Source of the DNA: Aeromicrobium sp.
GTDB taxonomy: Bacteria > Actinomycetota > Actinomycetes > Propionibacteriales > Nocardioidaceae
Length of the DNA stretch: 64,000 nucleotides
Assembly: GCF_023146395.1 (NCBI RefSeq)
Contig: NZ_JAGLCD010000001.1
Span: forward strand, 124,001 to 188,000
Direction of reading: 5' to 3'
A program made the position numbers and the translations under genes. Below, in pieces: positions 27,748 through 35,652 of the stretch (positions within the stretch are counted from its first letter, which is position 1; each line of letters begins with the position of its first letter). A model generated the notes under the pieces. The model had not been told where the DNA came from. It saw nothing but the letters and a program-made list of their open reading frames with translations, and made no database searches.

Positions 27748-28353
27748 GTGGCTGCCGAGAACGTCGACTTCTGGTTCGACCCGCTGTGTCCGTTCGCCTG
27801 GATCACGTCTCGCTGGATGCTGGAGGTCGAGAAGGTCCGTGACGTCGAGACCACGTTCCACGTCATGAGCCTGTCGGTGCTCAACGAGGGCAACGACGTC
27901 CCCGACGAGTACCGCGAGATGATCCAGCGCGGGTGGGGCCCGGTGCGCCTGGCCATCGCGATCGAGCAGCAGCACGGCCCCGCAAAGTTGCGCGAGTACT
28001 ACACCTCGATCGGCACCAAGAAGCACAACGACGGTCGTGAGTTCGACGCCGACCTGTTCGCCGAGGTGCTCGCCGAGATCGACCTGCCCACCGAGCTGGC
28101 CGCGGCCGCCGACGACACGTCGCTCGACGACGCCGTGCGCGCCTCGCACCAGGTCGGGATCGACAAGGTCGGCCAGGAGGTCGGCACGCCGGTCATCGAG
28201 ATCGCGGGTGTCGCCTTCTTCGGCCCGGTGCTGCAGTCGATCCCCAAGGGCGAGACCGCGGGCACCGTGTTCGACGGCGCCCGGGCGCTCGCCGGGTTCC
28301 CCGACTTCTTCGAGCTCAAGCGCACCCGGCACGGCGAGCTCGACTTCAGCTAG
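27748..28353 (+). CDS. Rv2466c-like mycothiol-dependent nitroreductase/DsbA family protein (resolving Cys absent)
   Basis: A 201-aa thioredoxin-fold protein. It matches M. tuberculosis Rv2466c very closely from memory (FWFDPLCP.., [40 protein letters not shown]). Rv2466c is a mycothiol-dependent reductase with a CPWC active site. Here the site reads DPLCPFAW: the first cysteine (C14) is kept but the second is Ala17. That would make it a monothiol enzyme. The gene follows the GCL-like gene after 38 bp, and its stop abuts an esterase ATG. rpiB is two genes on, as in the Rv2466c-Rv2465c order. Confidence 0.9.
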   Translation: MAAENVDFWFDPLCPFAWITSRWMLEVEKVRDVETTFHVMSLSVLNEGNDVPDEYREMIQRGWGPVRLAIAIEQQHGPAKLREYYTSIGTKKHNDGREFDADLFAEVLAEIDLPTELAAAADDTSLDDAVRASHQVGIDKVGQEVGTPVIEIAGVAFFGPVLQSIPKGETAGTVFDGARALAGFPDFFELKRTRHGELDFS

Positions 28354-29244
28354 ATGGCGCTGCATCCCCAGGCGCGGGCGTACCTGGCCTCCCTCGGTGA
28401 TCCCGACGCGCTGTCGGTCGAGGGCGTCCGCGCGGCGCGGGTCGAGATGCGGGCCGCGGTGCCTCCGCTGGCCGGCCGGGTGGCGCTGGAGCACGTGGCC
28501 GACGTCGACGCCGGGGGAGTCGGGGGGCGGCTGTACCGGCCGCACCGGGGTGCGCCTGTCGCGCTCTACGTGCACGGCGGTGGCTGGGCGCTGCACGACC
28601 TCGAGACCCACGACGCCTTCTGTCGCTACCTGGCCGATGCGGCGGGCATCGCCCTCCTCGCGGTCGACTACCGGCGCGCACCCGAGCACCCGTACCCGGC
28701 GCCGCTCGACGACGTCGAGACGGCGGCACGGTGGCTCCGCGCGACGGCCTCCGCGCTCGAGGTCGACGCCACGTGGCTGCCGGCGATCGGGGACTCGGCC
28801 GGCGGCAACCTCGTGGCCGGGCTCGCCGTGCGCGACCCCCGGGCGGTCGACCTCCAGGTGCTGCTGTACCCCGCGGTCGACCGGCGCGCGGACCTGCCCG
28901 ACGAGGACAACGCGGCCCTGGACGCGAGCGGCATGACCTGGTTCTGGGAGGCGTACGCGCCCGGCGCGGCCGGTGATCATCCGGAGGTCTCGCCGCTGCG
29001 AGCCGACCTCGCCGGGCTGCCACCGGCGATCGTCGTCACCGCCGAGCACGACGCGCTGCGCGACCAGGGCGAGGCGTACGCGGCCGCGCTGGCCGACGCC
29101 GGCGTGCCTGTCGTGGCGCACCGGGTCCTGGGCCAGGTCCACGGGTTCTGGCGTCAGCCTGACGTGTTCGACGCCTCCCGCGCCACGGTCGCGACCGTCG
29201 CGGCCCTCCTGCGGACCAGCCGCCCGCCTGGCGCGCCGTCCTGA
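28354..29244 (+). CDS. Alpha/beta hydrolase (HSL-type esterase)
   Basis: 296 aa, starting at ATG 28354 immediately after the previous stop. It belongs to the hormone-sensitive-lipase group: oxyanion motif HGGGWALHD (about residue 71), nucleophile elbow GDSAGG (about 149), acid in TAEHDALRDQGE and histidine in LGQVHGFW. It hydrolyses short-chain carboxyl esters in the cytosol. The substrate is not evident. It is inserted between the Rv2466c-like gene and rpiB, which are neighbours in mycobacteria. Confidence 0.9.
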   Translation: MALHPQARAYLASLGDPDALSVEGVRAARVEMRAAVPPLAGRVALEHVADVDAGGVGGRLYRPHRGAPVALYVHGGGWALHDLETHDAFCRYLADAAGIALLAVDYRRAPEHPYPAPLDDVETAARWLRATASALEVDATWLPAIGDSAGGNLVAGLAVRDPRAVDLQVLLYPAVDRRADLPDEDNAALDASGMTWFWEAYAPGAAGDHPEVSPLRADLAGLPPAIVVTAEHDALRDQGEAYAAALADAGVPVVAHRVLGQVHGFWRQPDVFDASRATVATVAALLRTSRPPGAPS

Positions 29245-29257
29245 CAGGATGGGCCCC

Positions 29258-29743
29258 ATGCGCGTCCACGTCGCGGCGGATCACGCCGGATTCGAGCTCA
29301 AGACCCACCTCCTGACCTGGCTGGCCGACCACGGCTACGAGCCCGTCGACCACGGGGCGTTCGCCTACGACGCGCTCGACGACTACCCGCCGTTCTGTGT
29401 CGCGGCCGCGGAGGGCGTCGCCGCCGACCCCGGCTCCCTCGGCATCGTGATCGGCGGGTCGGGCAACGGCGAGCAGATCGCTGCCAACAAGGTCACGGGC
29501 ATCCGTGCCGCCCTGGCGTGGAGCACCGAGACCGCCTCGCTCGCCCGTCAGCACAACAATGCCCAGGTCGTCTCGATCGGCGCGCGCATGCACTCGCAGG
29601 ACGAGGCCACGGCGATCGTCGAGACGTTCCTCACGACGCCCTGGAGCGACGAGGCGCGGCACCAGCGCCGCATCGACCTGCTGCTCGGCTACGAGACCAC
29701 GGGCACGTTTCCCGACGCTTCGGGCCCCGGCGCGGGTGCCTGA
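29258..29743 (+). CDS. rpiB: Ribose-5-phosphate isomerase B
   Basis: 161 aa from ATG 29258; the track start is inside the esterase gene. CAGGAT ends 7 nt upstream, hinting at an internal leaderless start. It interconverts ribose-5-P and ribulose-5-P. Signatures: VAADHAGFELK, VIGGSGNGEQIAANKVTGIRAALAW, SLARQHNNAQVVSIGARMH. The E. coli catalytic cysteine is missing; as in mycobacterial RpiB the GSGNGE glutamate is the likely base. Its last bases overlap the nei GTG by 8 nt. Confidence 0.95.
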   Translation: MRVHVAADHAGFELKTHLLTWLADHGYEPVDHGAFAYDALDDYPPFCVAAAEGVAADPGSLGIVIGGSGNGEQIAANKVTGIRAALAWSTETASLARQHNNAQVVSIGARMHSQDEATAIVETFLTTPWSDEARHQRRIDLLLGYETTGTFPDASGPGAGA

Positions 29744-30572
29744 GGGCCACACCCTCCATCGTCTCGCGGCCGACCTCACCGAGAGCTTCGCGGGTCGGCG
29801 CGTCCGGTCCACGAGTCCGCAGGGCCGGTTCGCGGCGAGTCGGCTCGACGGCCGCGCCGTGGCGGGGGCGCAGGCGTGGGGCAAGCACCTGTTCGTGAGC
29901 GTGCTCGACGCCCCGTGGCAGGTGCATGTGCACCTGGGGCTCTACGGCTCGTTCCGGATCCAGGCCGGATCGCGGCACCCGGTCGTGGGCCAGGTCCGGT
30001 GGCGGCTCACGGCCTCGGCGAGATCCGGCAGCCCGGTGACGGCCGACCTGCGGGGCCCGACGGTCTGCGAGCTCCTGATGCCGGAGGAGGTCGACGCGGT
30101 CATCGCCCGGCTGGGACCCGACCCGTTGCGGGCCGACGCCGACCCCGACCGAGGCTGGGCGCGCCTGCGCCGGTCCAGTCGGCCGGTCGCGGCGCTGCTG
30201 CTGGACCAGACCGTGCTGTCCGGGGTCGGCAACGTCTACCGGGCCGAGGTCCTGTTCCGTCACGGCATCGATCCGATGACCCCCGGATCGGCGATCGACC
30301 GCCCGACGTGGGACGCGATCTGGCACGACCTGGCCGCCCTGATGAGGATCGGAGTCGAGCGCGGCCGGATCGACACTGTCCGCCCCGAGCACGAGCCGGA
30401 GGCCATGGGGCGTCCGCCGCGCGAGGACGACCACGGCGGCGAGGTCTACGTGTACCGGCGCGACGCGATGCCGTGCTGGATCTGCGGCACGCCGGTGGCG
30501 ACGCGAGACCTCGATCAACGTCGGTTGTTCTGGTGCCCGAGCTGCCAGGTCGCCGATAGTGTCAGCCCGTGA
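29736..30572 (+). CDS. nei: Formamidopyrimidine/endonuclease VIII-type DNA glycosylase
   Basis: The start is GTG 29736, giving PEGHTLHRLA after Met removal; the N-terminal proline is the catalytic nucleophile and the next Glu the general acid. 278 aa. Other features are the H2TH region (LDQTVLSGVGNVYRAEVLF) and a C-terminal zinc finger CWICGT...FWCPSC. It excises oxidised bases and nicks the abasic site. It overlaps rpiB by 8 nt and the phosphatase gene by 4 nt. The neighbouring rpiB suggests the Rv2464c (nei1) orthologue. Confidence 0.93.
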   Translation: MPEGHTLHRLAADLTESFAGRRVRSTSPQGRFAASRLDGRAVAGAQAWGKHLFVSVLDAPWQVHVHLGLYGSFRIQAGSRHPVVGQVRWRLTASARSGSPVTADLRGPTVCELLMPEEVDAVIARLGPDPLRADADPDRGWARLRRSSRPVAALLLDQTVLSGVGNVYRAEVLFRHGIDPMTPGSAIDRPTWDAIWHDLAALMRIGVERGRIDTVRPEHEPEAMGRPPREDDHGGEVYVYRRDAMPCWICGTPVATRDLDQRRLFWCPSCQVADSVSP

Positions 30573-31672
30573 CCAGACCGGCTCATGGAGCGTCTCGCGC
30601 GGTGCGTGAGTACGTCAACGACACGGTCGTGCGATGGCGCAGCGGCACCCGGGAGGGGCAGCTCACGGTGCTGGCCGCGATCGTGGGGGTCGACGTGGCG
30701 TTCCTGGCGATCTCGCTCTACGACTACAACCGGATGCCGATCAGCGGCTTCTACGTGCCGCTGCTCCTCGGGATGCTCCTGCTGCGGTTCTGGCCGCTCG
30801 TCACGCTGGTCTCGATCACGACCGTGTTCGGAGCGATCACGGTCGTCGCCCAAGGCCCGCTCACGACCGCGCGCACCACCTCGATCCTGCTCATGGTGTG
30901 CTCGATCAGCCTGATCCTCTACCAGGCCAGCCGCCAGCGGTCCGGTCTCCCGGGTCCGCTGGGGCAGGCCATGCTGGTCGACCTCCGCGACCGGCTGCAG
31001 TCCCAGAGCACGATCCCGGACCTCCCGACGGGCTGGCGCAGCCAGTCGGCCATGAAGACAGCCAGCGGCATCAACTTCGCCGGCGACTTCCTCGTCGCCA
31101 ACCTCTCGAAGGACCAGCGCCGGCTCGAGATGGTGCTGGTCGACGTCTGCGGCAAGGGCGTCGGGGCGGGGTCGCAGTCGTTGCAGTTCGCCGGTGCTCT
31201 CGGCGGGCTGATCGGCGCGCTCCCGCCCGTCGGGCTGTTCGGAGCCGCGAACGACTTCCTGCTCCGCCAGCGCTGGGACGACGGCTTCGCGACCGCCGTT
31301 CACGTGCTGGTCGACCTGGAGTCGGGGGAGTACTCGATCCTGAACGCGGGCCACCCACCCGCGATGCGGTGGGACGCGGTGGCCGGGGAGTGGGTCATCG
31401 ACGGGGCGCGCGGTCTGGCGCTCGGCATCGACGAGCGCCCGGAGTTCCACCAGACCACGGGCCGGCTCGACCACGGGGACGCCCTGATGTTCTACACCGA
31501 CGGCGTCGTCGAGTCGCGCACGCGCGACATCGGCGCCGGGATCGAGTGGCTGCGGGAGGTCGCACGTCCGATCGCCGCCGCGGGGCTGGACAACGCTCCG
31601 CGGCGCCTGCTTGCGCTCGTCGCGGAGGGCGGCGACGACCGGGCCGTCCTGATCATCGAGCGCCGCGCCTGA
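30569..31672 (+). CDS. SpoIIE-type PP2C protein phosphatase, membrane-anchored
   Basis: 367 aa, GTG 30569, overlapping the nei stop. Residues about 30-115 hold three or four hydrophobic helices (LTVLAAIVGVDVAFLAIS, VPLLLGMLLLRFWPLVTLV, SILLMVCSISLILY). The C-terminal 230 residues are a SpoIIE/RsbU phosphatase: SGINFAGDFLVA, VLVDVCGKGVGAG, GFATAVHVLVDLESGEY, NAGHPPAMRW and FYTDGVVESR. These proteins dephosphorylate anti-anti-sigma factors. No anti-sigma or STAS gene is nearby, so its partner is unknown. A TAGTGT -10 ends 6 nt before the start, so it may also have its own leaderless promoter. Confidence 0.9.
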   Translation: MTRPAHGASRAVREYVNDTVVRWRSGTREGQLTVLAAIVGVDVAFLAISLYDYNRMPISGFYVPLLLGMLLLRFWPLVTLVSITTVFGAITVVAQGPLTTARTTSILLMVCSISLILYQASRQRSGLPGPLGQAMLVDLRDRLQSQSTIPDLPTGWRSQSAMKTASGINFAGDFLVANLSKDQRRLEMVLVDVCGKGVGAGSQSLQFAGALGGLIGALPPVGLFGAANDFLLRQRWDDGFATAVHVLVDLESGEYSILNAGHPPAMRWDAVAGEWVIDGARGLALGIDERPEFHQTTGRLDHGDALMFYTDGVVESRTRDIGAGIEWLREVARPIAAAGLDNAPRRLLALVAEGGDDRAVLIIERRA

Positions 31673-31739
31673 GCGCGGCCAGGGGGTGACCCTCCCCGGC
31701 CGTAGACTGCGCGGACCGATCGATGGGGGAGACGCGCGC

Positions 31740-31904
31740 ATGGCACGCCGGTGGATCGAGGACGACCCGTGGGACGAGGTCGACGGGTCCCTGCCCGAGC
31801 CCTCCGAGGAGTCGCGCGCGCCCGGAGTTGCCGTCGTGCTGGGTCTCGGCTCCGTGGTCTCGGCGCTGGCGGCGGTCGTCGCCGTGCTGGCGCTGATCAG
31901 CTAG
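31740..31904 (+). CDS. Small single-span membrane protein
   Basis: 54 aa from ATG 31740; the track's 31686 start adds an unlikely leader. The N-half is acidic (RRWIEDDPWDEVDG) and the C-half is one hydrophobic helix (VAVVLGLGSVVSALAAVVAVLALIS) running to the end. A TAGACT -10-like hexamer lies at about 31704-31709. I do not recognise the family. It sits between the phosphatase gene and tRNA-Gly. Confidence 0.5.
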   Translation: MARRWIEDDPWDEVDGSLPEPSEESRAPGVAVVLGLGSVVSALAAVVAVLALIS

Positions 31905-31968
31905 GGCGCACAGGACTCGGTCGCGTCCGGAGGCTGTGGCATCATGGGGGCGCCGCGCGAGCGGCATC

Positions 31969-32044
31969 GCGGACGTAGCTCAATGGCTAGAGTCTCTGCC
32001 TTCCAAGCAGAATGTTGCGGGTTCGAGTCCCGTCGTCCGCTCCA
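31969..32044 (+). tRNA. tRNA-Gly (anticodon TCC)
   Basis: Full cloverleaf. Acceptor GCGGACG/CGTCCGC, anticodon stem TCTGC/GCAGA with loop CTTCCAA (anticodon TCC), T-arm GCGGGTTCGAGTCCCGT. Discriminator T32041 and the CCA end are encoded (32042-32044). Track ORFs over it, including the antisense ones, are spurious. The following 286 bp up to 32330 show no gene I can support. Confidence 0.97.
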
Positions 32045-32330
32045 CGGGACCGCATCGGCGGAGGCCGGCGCAGAAAAGACTGCAGGTACGCCCGATCGGT
32101 GCGAAACTGGCCACGAAGGGCCGTTGCTCGACCAGACGTGAATGCGTCGTCCTGCTCGCTCTCGCCATTGCTGGGCTTCGGGAGGAAGCGCAGGCACGCT
32201 CACCGCGACCTTGGCCGATCACCCGTCCTGGCCGTTGCGGAGTGGTCCGCCAACCGCGAAGCCTTTCGCCGGCACGGACGATCAGAAGCCGCGACCCTTC
32301 TTCGCCTGGTCGTGAGAATCGACCAGCATC

Positions 32331-33398
32331 ATGTTCCGTCCTCCCCGTTCCGTGCGCCGGGAAAACCGTCGTGACCTGCGCCGCCCCCGACTGCTCATCG
32401 GTGCGGCCCTCGTGGCCGCCCTGTGCTGGACCGGCGCGCCGGGCGCGTACGCCGCGGACCCGGAGATCGACCTGCAGTCGGCCGGTGCGTTCTCCGTGCT
32501 CGCCGGATCCGGTGTGACCAACACCGGTGACACGCGCCTGGCGCAGAGCATCGGCTCGCACGAGACACCGACCATCACGACCGACACACCGTTCACCTTC
32601 ACCGCCCCGGGCGCGACGAACCATGCCGGCGACGCGGTCACCCAGCTGGCGAAGGCCGATCTGCTCACGGCGTACAACGCGGCCGCTGGCGCGCTGCCGC
32701 CGACCGCGATCCCGCAGGAGCTCGTGCGGACCGAGCCCTACCTGCCCGGGATCTACGCCGTCGAGAGCAGCATGCTGCTGAGCGGGGCGATCACCCTGGA
32801 CGGCGGCGGCCGGTCGGACGGCGTCTTCGTCTTCCAGGTGCCGAGCTCGCTGACGACGGCGTCGAACTCCGTCGTGCTCTTCGTCAACGGGGCGCAGCCC
32901 TGCAACGTCTACTGGCAGATCGGCAGCTCCGCGACCTTCGGTTCCGGGACCGTGTTCGTGGGCAACGTCCTGGCCGACACCAGCATCACCGCCAACACCA
33001 ACGCGACCTTCCAGGGTCGTCTTCTGGCGAGCAACGGGGCCGTGACCCTCGACACCAACACCATCACGGTACCCGCGTGTCAGGTCGACGGCGACGGCGA
33101 CGGTGACGGGGATGGCGAGGGCGACGGGGATGGCGATGGTGACAGCGACGGCGAGGGCGGCGGAGGCACGACCGACCCCGGCAGCGGCACGCCGTCCGGC
33201 CCGGGCACCGTGACCCCAGGCTCGGGTGACGGCGGCGCAGGCGTGGGTGGCGGCGCGGGCTCCGGCTCCGGCACGCCGCCCGGCGCGTCGCAGCTCCCGG
33301 CGACCGGAGGACCGGCCGTCACCCTGCTGGCAGCCGGCGCGCTCGCCCTCGTCGGCGGGGGGCTGCTCCTGCAGCGGTTCCGGGGACGAGCAGCCTAG
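32331..33398 (+). CDS. Ice-binding-like (DUF3494) surface protein with acidic DG stalk and LPATG anchor
   Basis: 355 aa. A signal peptide spans residues about 1-42 (RLLIGAALVAALCWTGAPGAYA-AD). Residues about 45-245 have the DUF3494 ice-binding fold (GAFSVLAGSGVTNTGDT, GIYAVESSMLLSGAITLDGGG, VFVGNVLADTSITANTNATFQGRLLA). Then come a stalk of GD/GE repeats, a Gly/Ser/Pro-rich segment, and a sortase signal LPATGG at about residue 322 followed by a membrane helix and basic tail (RFRGRAA). It would be exported and covalently attached to the cell wall. Most DUF3494 proteins are secreted freely. Many family members have adhesive rather than antifreeze roles, so ice binding is not assured. No sortase is in the window. 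Confidence 0.88.
   Translation: MFRPPRSVRRENRRDLRRPRLLIGAALVAALCWTGAPGAYAADPEIDLQSAGAFSVLAGSGVTNTGDTRLAQSIGSHETPTITTDTPFTFTAPGATNHAGDAVTQLAKADLLTAYNAAAGALPPTAIPQELVRTEPYLPGIYAVESSMLLSGAITLDGGGRSDGVFVFQVPSSLTTASNSVVLFVNGAQPCNVYWQIGSSATFGSGTVFVGNVLADTSITANTNATFQGRLLASNGAVTLDTNTITVPACQVDGDGDGDGDGEGDGDGDGDSDGEGGGGTTDPGSGTPSGPGTVTPGSGDGGAGVGGGAGSGSGTPPGASQLPATGGPAVTLLAAGALALVGGGLLLQRFRGRAA
33087..33159 (+). repeat. 6-bp GACGGN minisatellite coding the DG stalk
   Basis: A run of GACGGC/GACGGT/GATGGC-type hexamers inside the ice-binding-like gene, coding alternating Gly and Asp/Glu. It is likely variable in length between strains. The acidic DxDGD spacing could bind calcium, as in repeat stalks of other adhesins; this is inference. 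Confidence 0.75.
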
Positions 33399-33433
33399 GG
33401 CGTCAGCGGTCGGTCTAGACTCGGCCGCTGTCA

Positions 33434-33507
33434 CGGGATGTAGCGCAGCTTGGTAGCGCATCCGCTTTGGGAGCGGAGGGTCGCAGGTTCAAATCCTGTC
33501 ATCCCGA
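33434..33507 (+). tRNA. tRNA-Pro (anticodon TGG)
   Basis: Acceptor CGGGATG/CATCCCG, anticodon loop TTTGGGA (anticodon TGG) on stem TCCGC/GCGGA, T-arm GCAGGTTCAAATCCTGT, discriminator A33507. CCA is not encoded. A TAGACT -10 lies at 33416-33421. The 3' end is duplicated in tandem downstream. Confidence 0.96.
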
Positions 33508-33658
33508 CTCACCGGATCGCCGGGGGGATTTGAGGAGGAGGCGCGCCAGCGCCGACGGGGTCCTGTCATCCCGACTCACCGGATCGCCGGGGGGATTTGA
33601 GGAGGAGGCGCGCCAGCGCCGACGGGGTCCTGTCATCCCGACTCGCCGGATCGCCGGG
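33494..33658 (+). repeat. 67-bp tandem repeat carrying the 3' end of tRNA-Pro
   Basis: The tRNA's last 14 bases plus three more (TCCTGTCATCCCGACTC) start a 67-bp unit that recurs at 33561 and, in part, at 33628. The first two units look identical over their full length. The third keeps the tRNA tail and then ends in CGCCGGATCGCCGGG. The spacer holds GGAGGAGGCGCGCCAGCGCC. Only the tRNA 3' half is repeated, so no second functional tRNA is made. Confidence 0.9.
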
Positions 33659-33712
33659 TCGTCTGCCCCGGATTTGTGCAGGAACTCGGCTGTTCTGACC
33701 GTTCCCGGCCGA

Positions 33713-33726
33713 ATTCGTGCACGAAT
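33713..33726. promoter_or_regulatory. Perfect palindrome ATTCGTGCACGAAT upstream of the phoD-like gene
   Basis: A 14-bp perfect palindrome about 130 bp upstream of GTG 33855. An imperfect copy, ATTTGTGCAGGAA, begins at 33672, 41 bp earlier. Three GAATCGGG motifs follow between 33723 and 33756. This AT-richer patch differs from its surroundings and looks like a regulator binding region. Between 33659 and 33854 I see no gene. Confidence 0.45.
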
Positions 33727-33854
33727 CGGGTGGGAACGAATCGGGCCCGAATCGGGCACGTCGTCCGGGCGCGACCTCGACTCTTGAGGATCCGGTCGAG
33801 TGACGTTCACCTGGGCGGCACCGCGGCGTCCGCCGGTGCTGGAGCAATGGGGGT

Positions 33855-35492
33855 GTGCAGCGGTTCGAGGCGCCGACACGTCGCCAGGTCCTGATCGGCG
33901 GCATGAGCCTTGCCGCGGTCGCCGGGGTCGTGGGGCCCGCAGCGTTCCCCTCACCCGCGACGGGCTACCGCCACCACCGCTTCCAGCACGGGGTCGCGTC
34001 GGGAGACCCGCTGCCTGACGGGGTCGTGTTGTGGACCCGCGTGACCCCGTCGATCGAGGCGGTGCCCGGCTCCGGACTGGGGGATCCGGCGGAGGTGTAC
34101 TGGGAGGTCGCGGCCGACGAGGGCCTGCGCGAGGTCGTCGCCTCCGGCACGGTCACGACGGACCCGGCCAGCGACCACACGGTCAAGATCGACGTCACGG
34201 GCCTGCTCCCCGGACTCACCTACTTCTACCGGTTCCGCAGCGGTCCCGACAGCTCGATGGTGGGTCGCACCCGCACGGCGCCGGCGCAGCACGCGGCCGG
34301 TGGTGCTCTGCGGTTCGGGGTCGTGTCCTGCGCGAACTGGCAGGCCGGGTGGTTCAGCGCCTACCGGCACCTCGCTGAGACCGACGACCTCGACGCCGTG
34401 ATCCATCTGGGCGACTACCTGTACGAGTACGAGCGTGGCAAGTACTCGTACGGCTACGACTGGGTCGACGTGCGCGCTCACGAACCGCCGCACGAGACCG
34501 TCACCCTGGCCGACTACCGCACGCGTCACGCCCAGTACAAGACCGATCCGGACCTGCAGGCGCTGCACGCGCTCGTGCCGTTCATCGTGACGTGGGACGA
34601 CCACGAGGTCGCCGACGGCTGGTTCCCGGGCGGTGCGTTCGAGCACCAGGCCGACGAGGGCAGCTTCGCCGAGCGCCTGGAAGCTGCCCAGCGGGCCTAC
34701 GACGAGTGGATGCCCGTGCGCCTGGGCGGCACCGCCGTGGTCGGCGACGGCACGCGGATCTACCGCCGGATCCGGTTCGGTGCCCTCGTCGACCTGATGA
34801 TGCTGGACCTGCGGGGGTATCGCGACGAGCGGGTCGACCACGACGACCCCGCGCTGACGGCCGACGACCGCCAGCTCACGGGAGCCGAGCAGCTCGCCTG
34901 GCTCGCGGGCGAGCTGGCGACCTCGCCGGCACGGTGGAAGCTCATCGGCAACCCGGTCATGGTCGCGCCGATGCTGATGCCGCAGCGCCCCCGCGGACAA
35001 CAGCTCGCGCTCGTCACCACGACCGACCCGATGTCGTGGGGCCCCGCGGAGCCGAACACCGACACGTGGGACGGCTACCCCGCGCAGCGTCGCGCCCTCC
35101 TGCAGCACATCGAGGACCGCGGGATCGACGACGTCGTGTTCCTCAGTGGTGACGTGCACACCGCGTGGGCCAACGAGATCCGGGGATCCGACGGCGCCCC
35201 GGTCGCGGCCGAGTTCGTGTGCGCGTCGGTCACGAGCAACAACGTCGACGACTACATGGGGACGGCCCCACGGTCGGTGTCGGTCGCGATGGAGGAGGCG
35301 ATCATGGACCTCAACCCGCACGTCCGCTTCGTCAACCTCGACGACCACGGGTACTGCGTGCTCGAGGTCGACGAGGCGGGGGCGCGGATGGAGTGGTGGG
35401 CGGTCAGCGACCGCGCCGACCCGGACGCCTCGACCCGGCGGCTGGCGACGCGGACCCTTCGGTCCGGATCCTCGCGGATCCAGACGGTCTGA
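33855..35492 (+). CDS. PhoD-like alkaline phosphatase/phosphodiesterase, Tat-exported
   Basis: 545 aa from GTG 33855. A twin-arginine signal TRRQVLIGGMSLAAVAGVVG spans residues about 8-27. An Ig-like PhoD N-domain (HGVASGDPLPDGVVLWTRV) is followed by the metallophosphatase core: VSCANWQAG, HLGDYLYEY, VTWDDHEVADGW, FLSGDVHTAW and DDHGYCVLEV. PhoD enzymes use Fe/Ca and release phosphate from mono- and diesters outside the membrane. Regulation by phosphate starvation is usual for the family, but I do not see a clear PHO box. The gene is separated from its neighbours by repeat-rich DNA. Confidence 0.92.
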   Translation: MQRFEAPTRRQVLIGGMSLAAVAGVVGPAAFPSPATGYRHHRFQHGVASGDPLPDGVVLWTRVTPSIEAVPGSGLGDPAEVYWEVAADEGLREVVASGTVTTDPASDHTVKIDVTGLLPGLTYFYRFRSGPDSSMVGRTRTAPAQHAAGGALRFGVVSCANWQAGWFSAYRHLAETDDLDAVIHLGDYLYEYERGKYSYGYDWVDVRAHEPPHETVTLADYRTRHAQYKTDPDLQALHALVPFIVTWDDHEVADGWFPGGAFEHQADEGSFAERLEAAQRAYDEWMPVRLGGTAVVGDGTRIYRRIRFGALVDLMMLDLRGYRDERVDHDDPALTADDRQLTGAEQLAWLAGELATSPARWKLIGNPVMVAPMLMPQRPRGQQLALVTTTDPMSWGPAEPNTDTWDGYPAQRRALLQHIEDRGIDDVVFLSGDVHTAWANEIRGSDGAPVAAEFVCASVTSNNVDDYMGTAPRSVSVAMEEAIMDLNPHVRFVNLDDHGYCVLEVDEAGARMEWWAVSDRADPDASTRRLATRTLRSGSSRIQTV

Positions 35493-35565
35493 CCCTGGTG
35501 CGCCTGGCGCCGTGCTCCGCGACCTGCGTGCGGGGCCGTGCCCGCGAACCCGTAGACTCGCCACC

Positions 35566-35591
35566 GGCCCGCGTGAGGTTTTCCGCGGGCC
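35566..35591 (+). promoter_or_regulatory. Hairpin in the leader of tig
   Basis: GGCCCGCG (35566-35573) pairs with CGCGGGCC (35584-35591) around TGAGGTTTTC. It lies just after a TAGACT -10 (35553-35558), so it would sit at the 5' end of the tig transcript. It could instead end phoD transcription. Confidence 0.4.
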
Positions 35592-35652
35592 CGGCTGTTC
35601 ATGCAGCCCCGCGTCACCTACCGCACAGTCGTCCACCGCAGGAGTCATCCAC

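Noticed and set aside
31980-33461. 493-aa minus-strand ORF ending over tRNA-Gly (contains GLEPATFCLEGRDS)
   Set aside because: A well-known type of spurious product made by reading a tRNA antisense; the rest is antisense to the ice-binding-like gene.
33494-33658. Possible CRISPR array
   Set aside because: Units are contiguous 67-bp tandem copies without unique spacers and begin with a tRNA tail.
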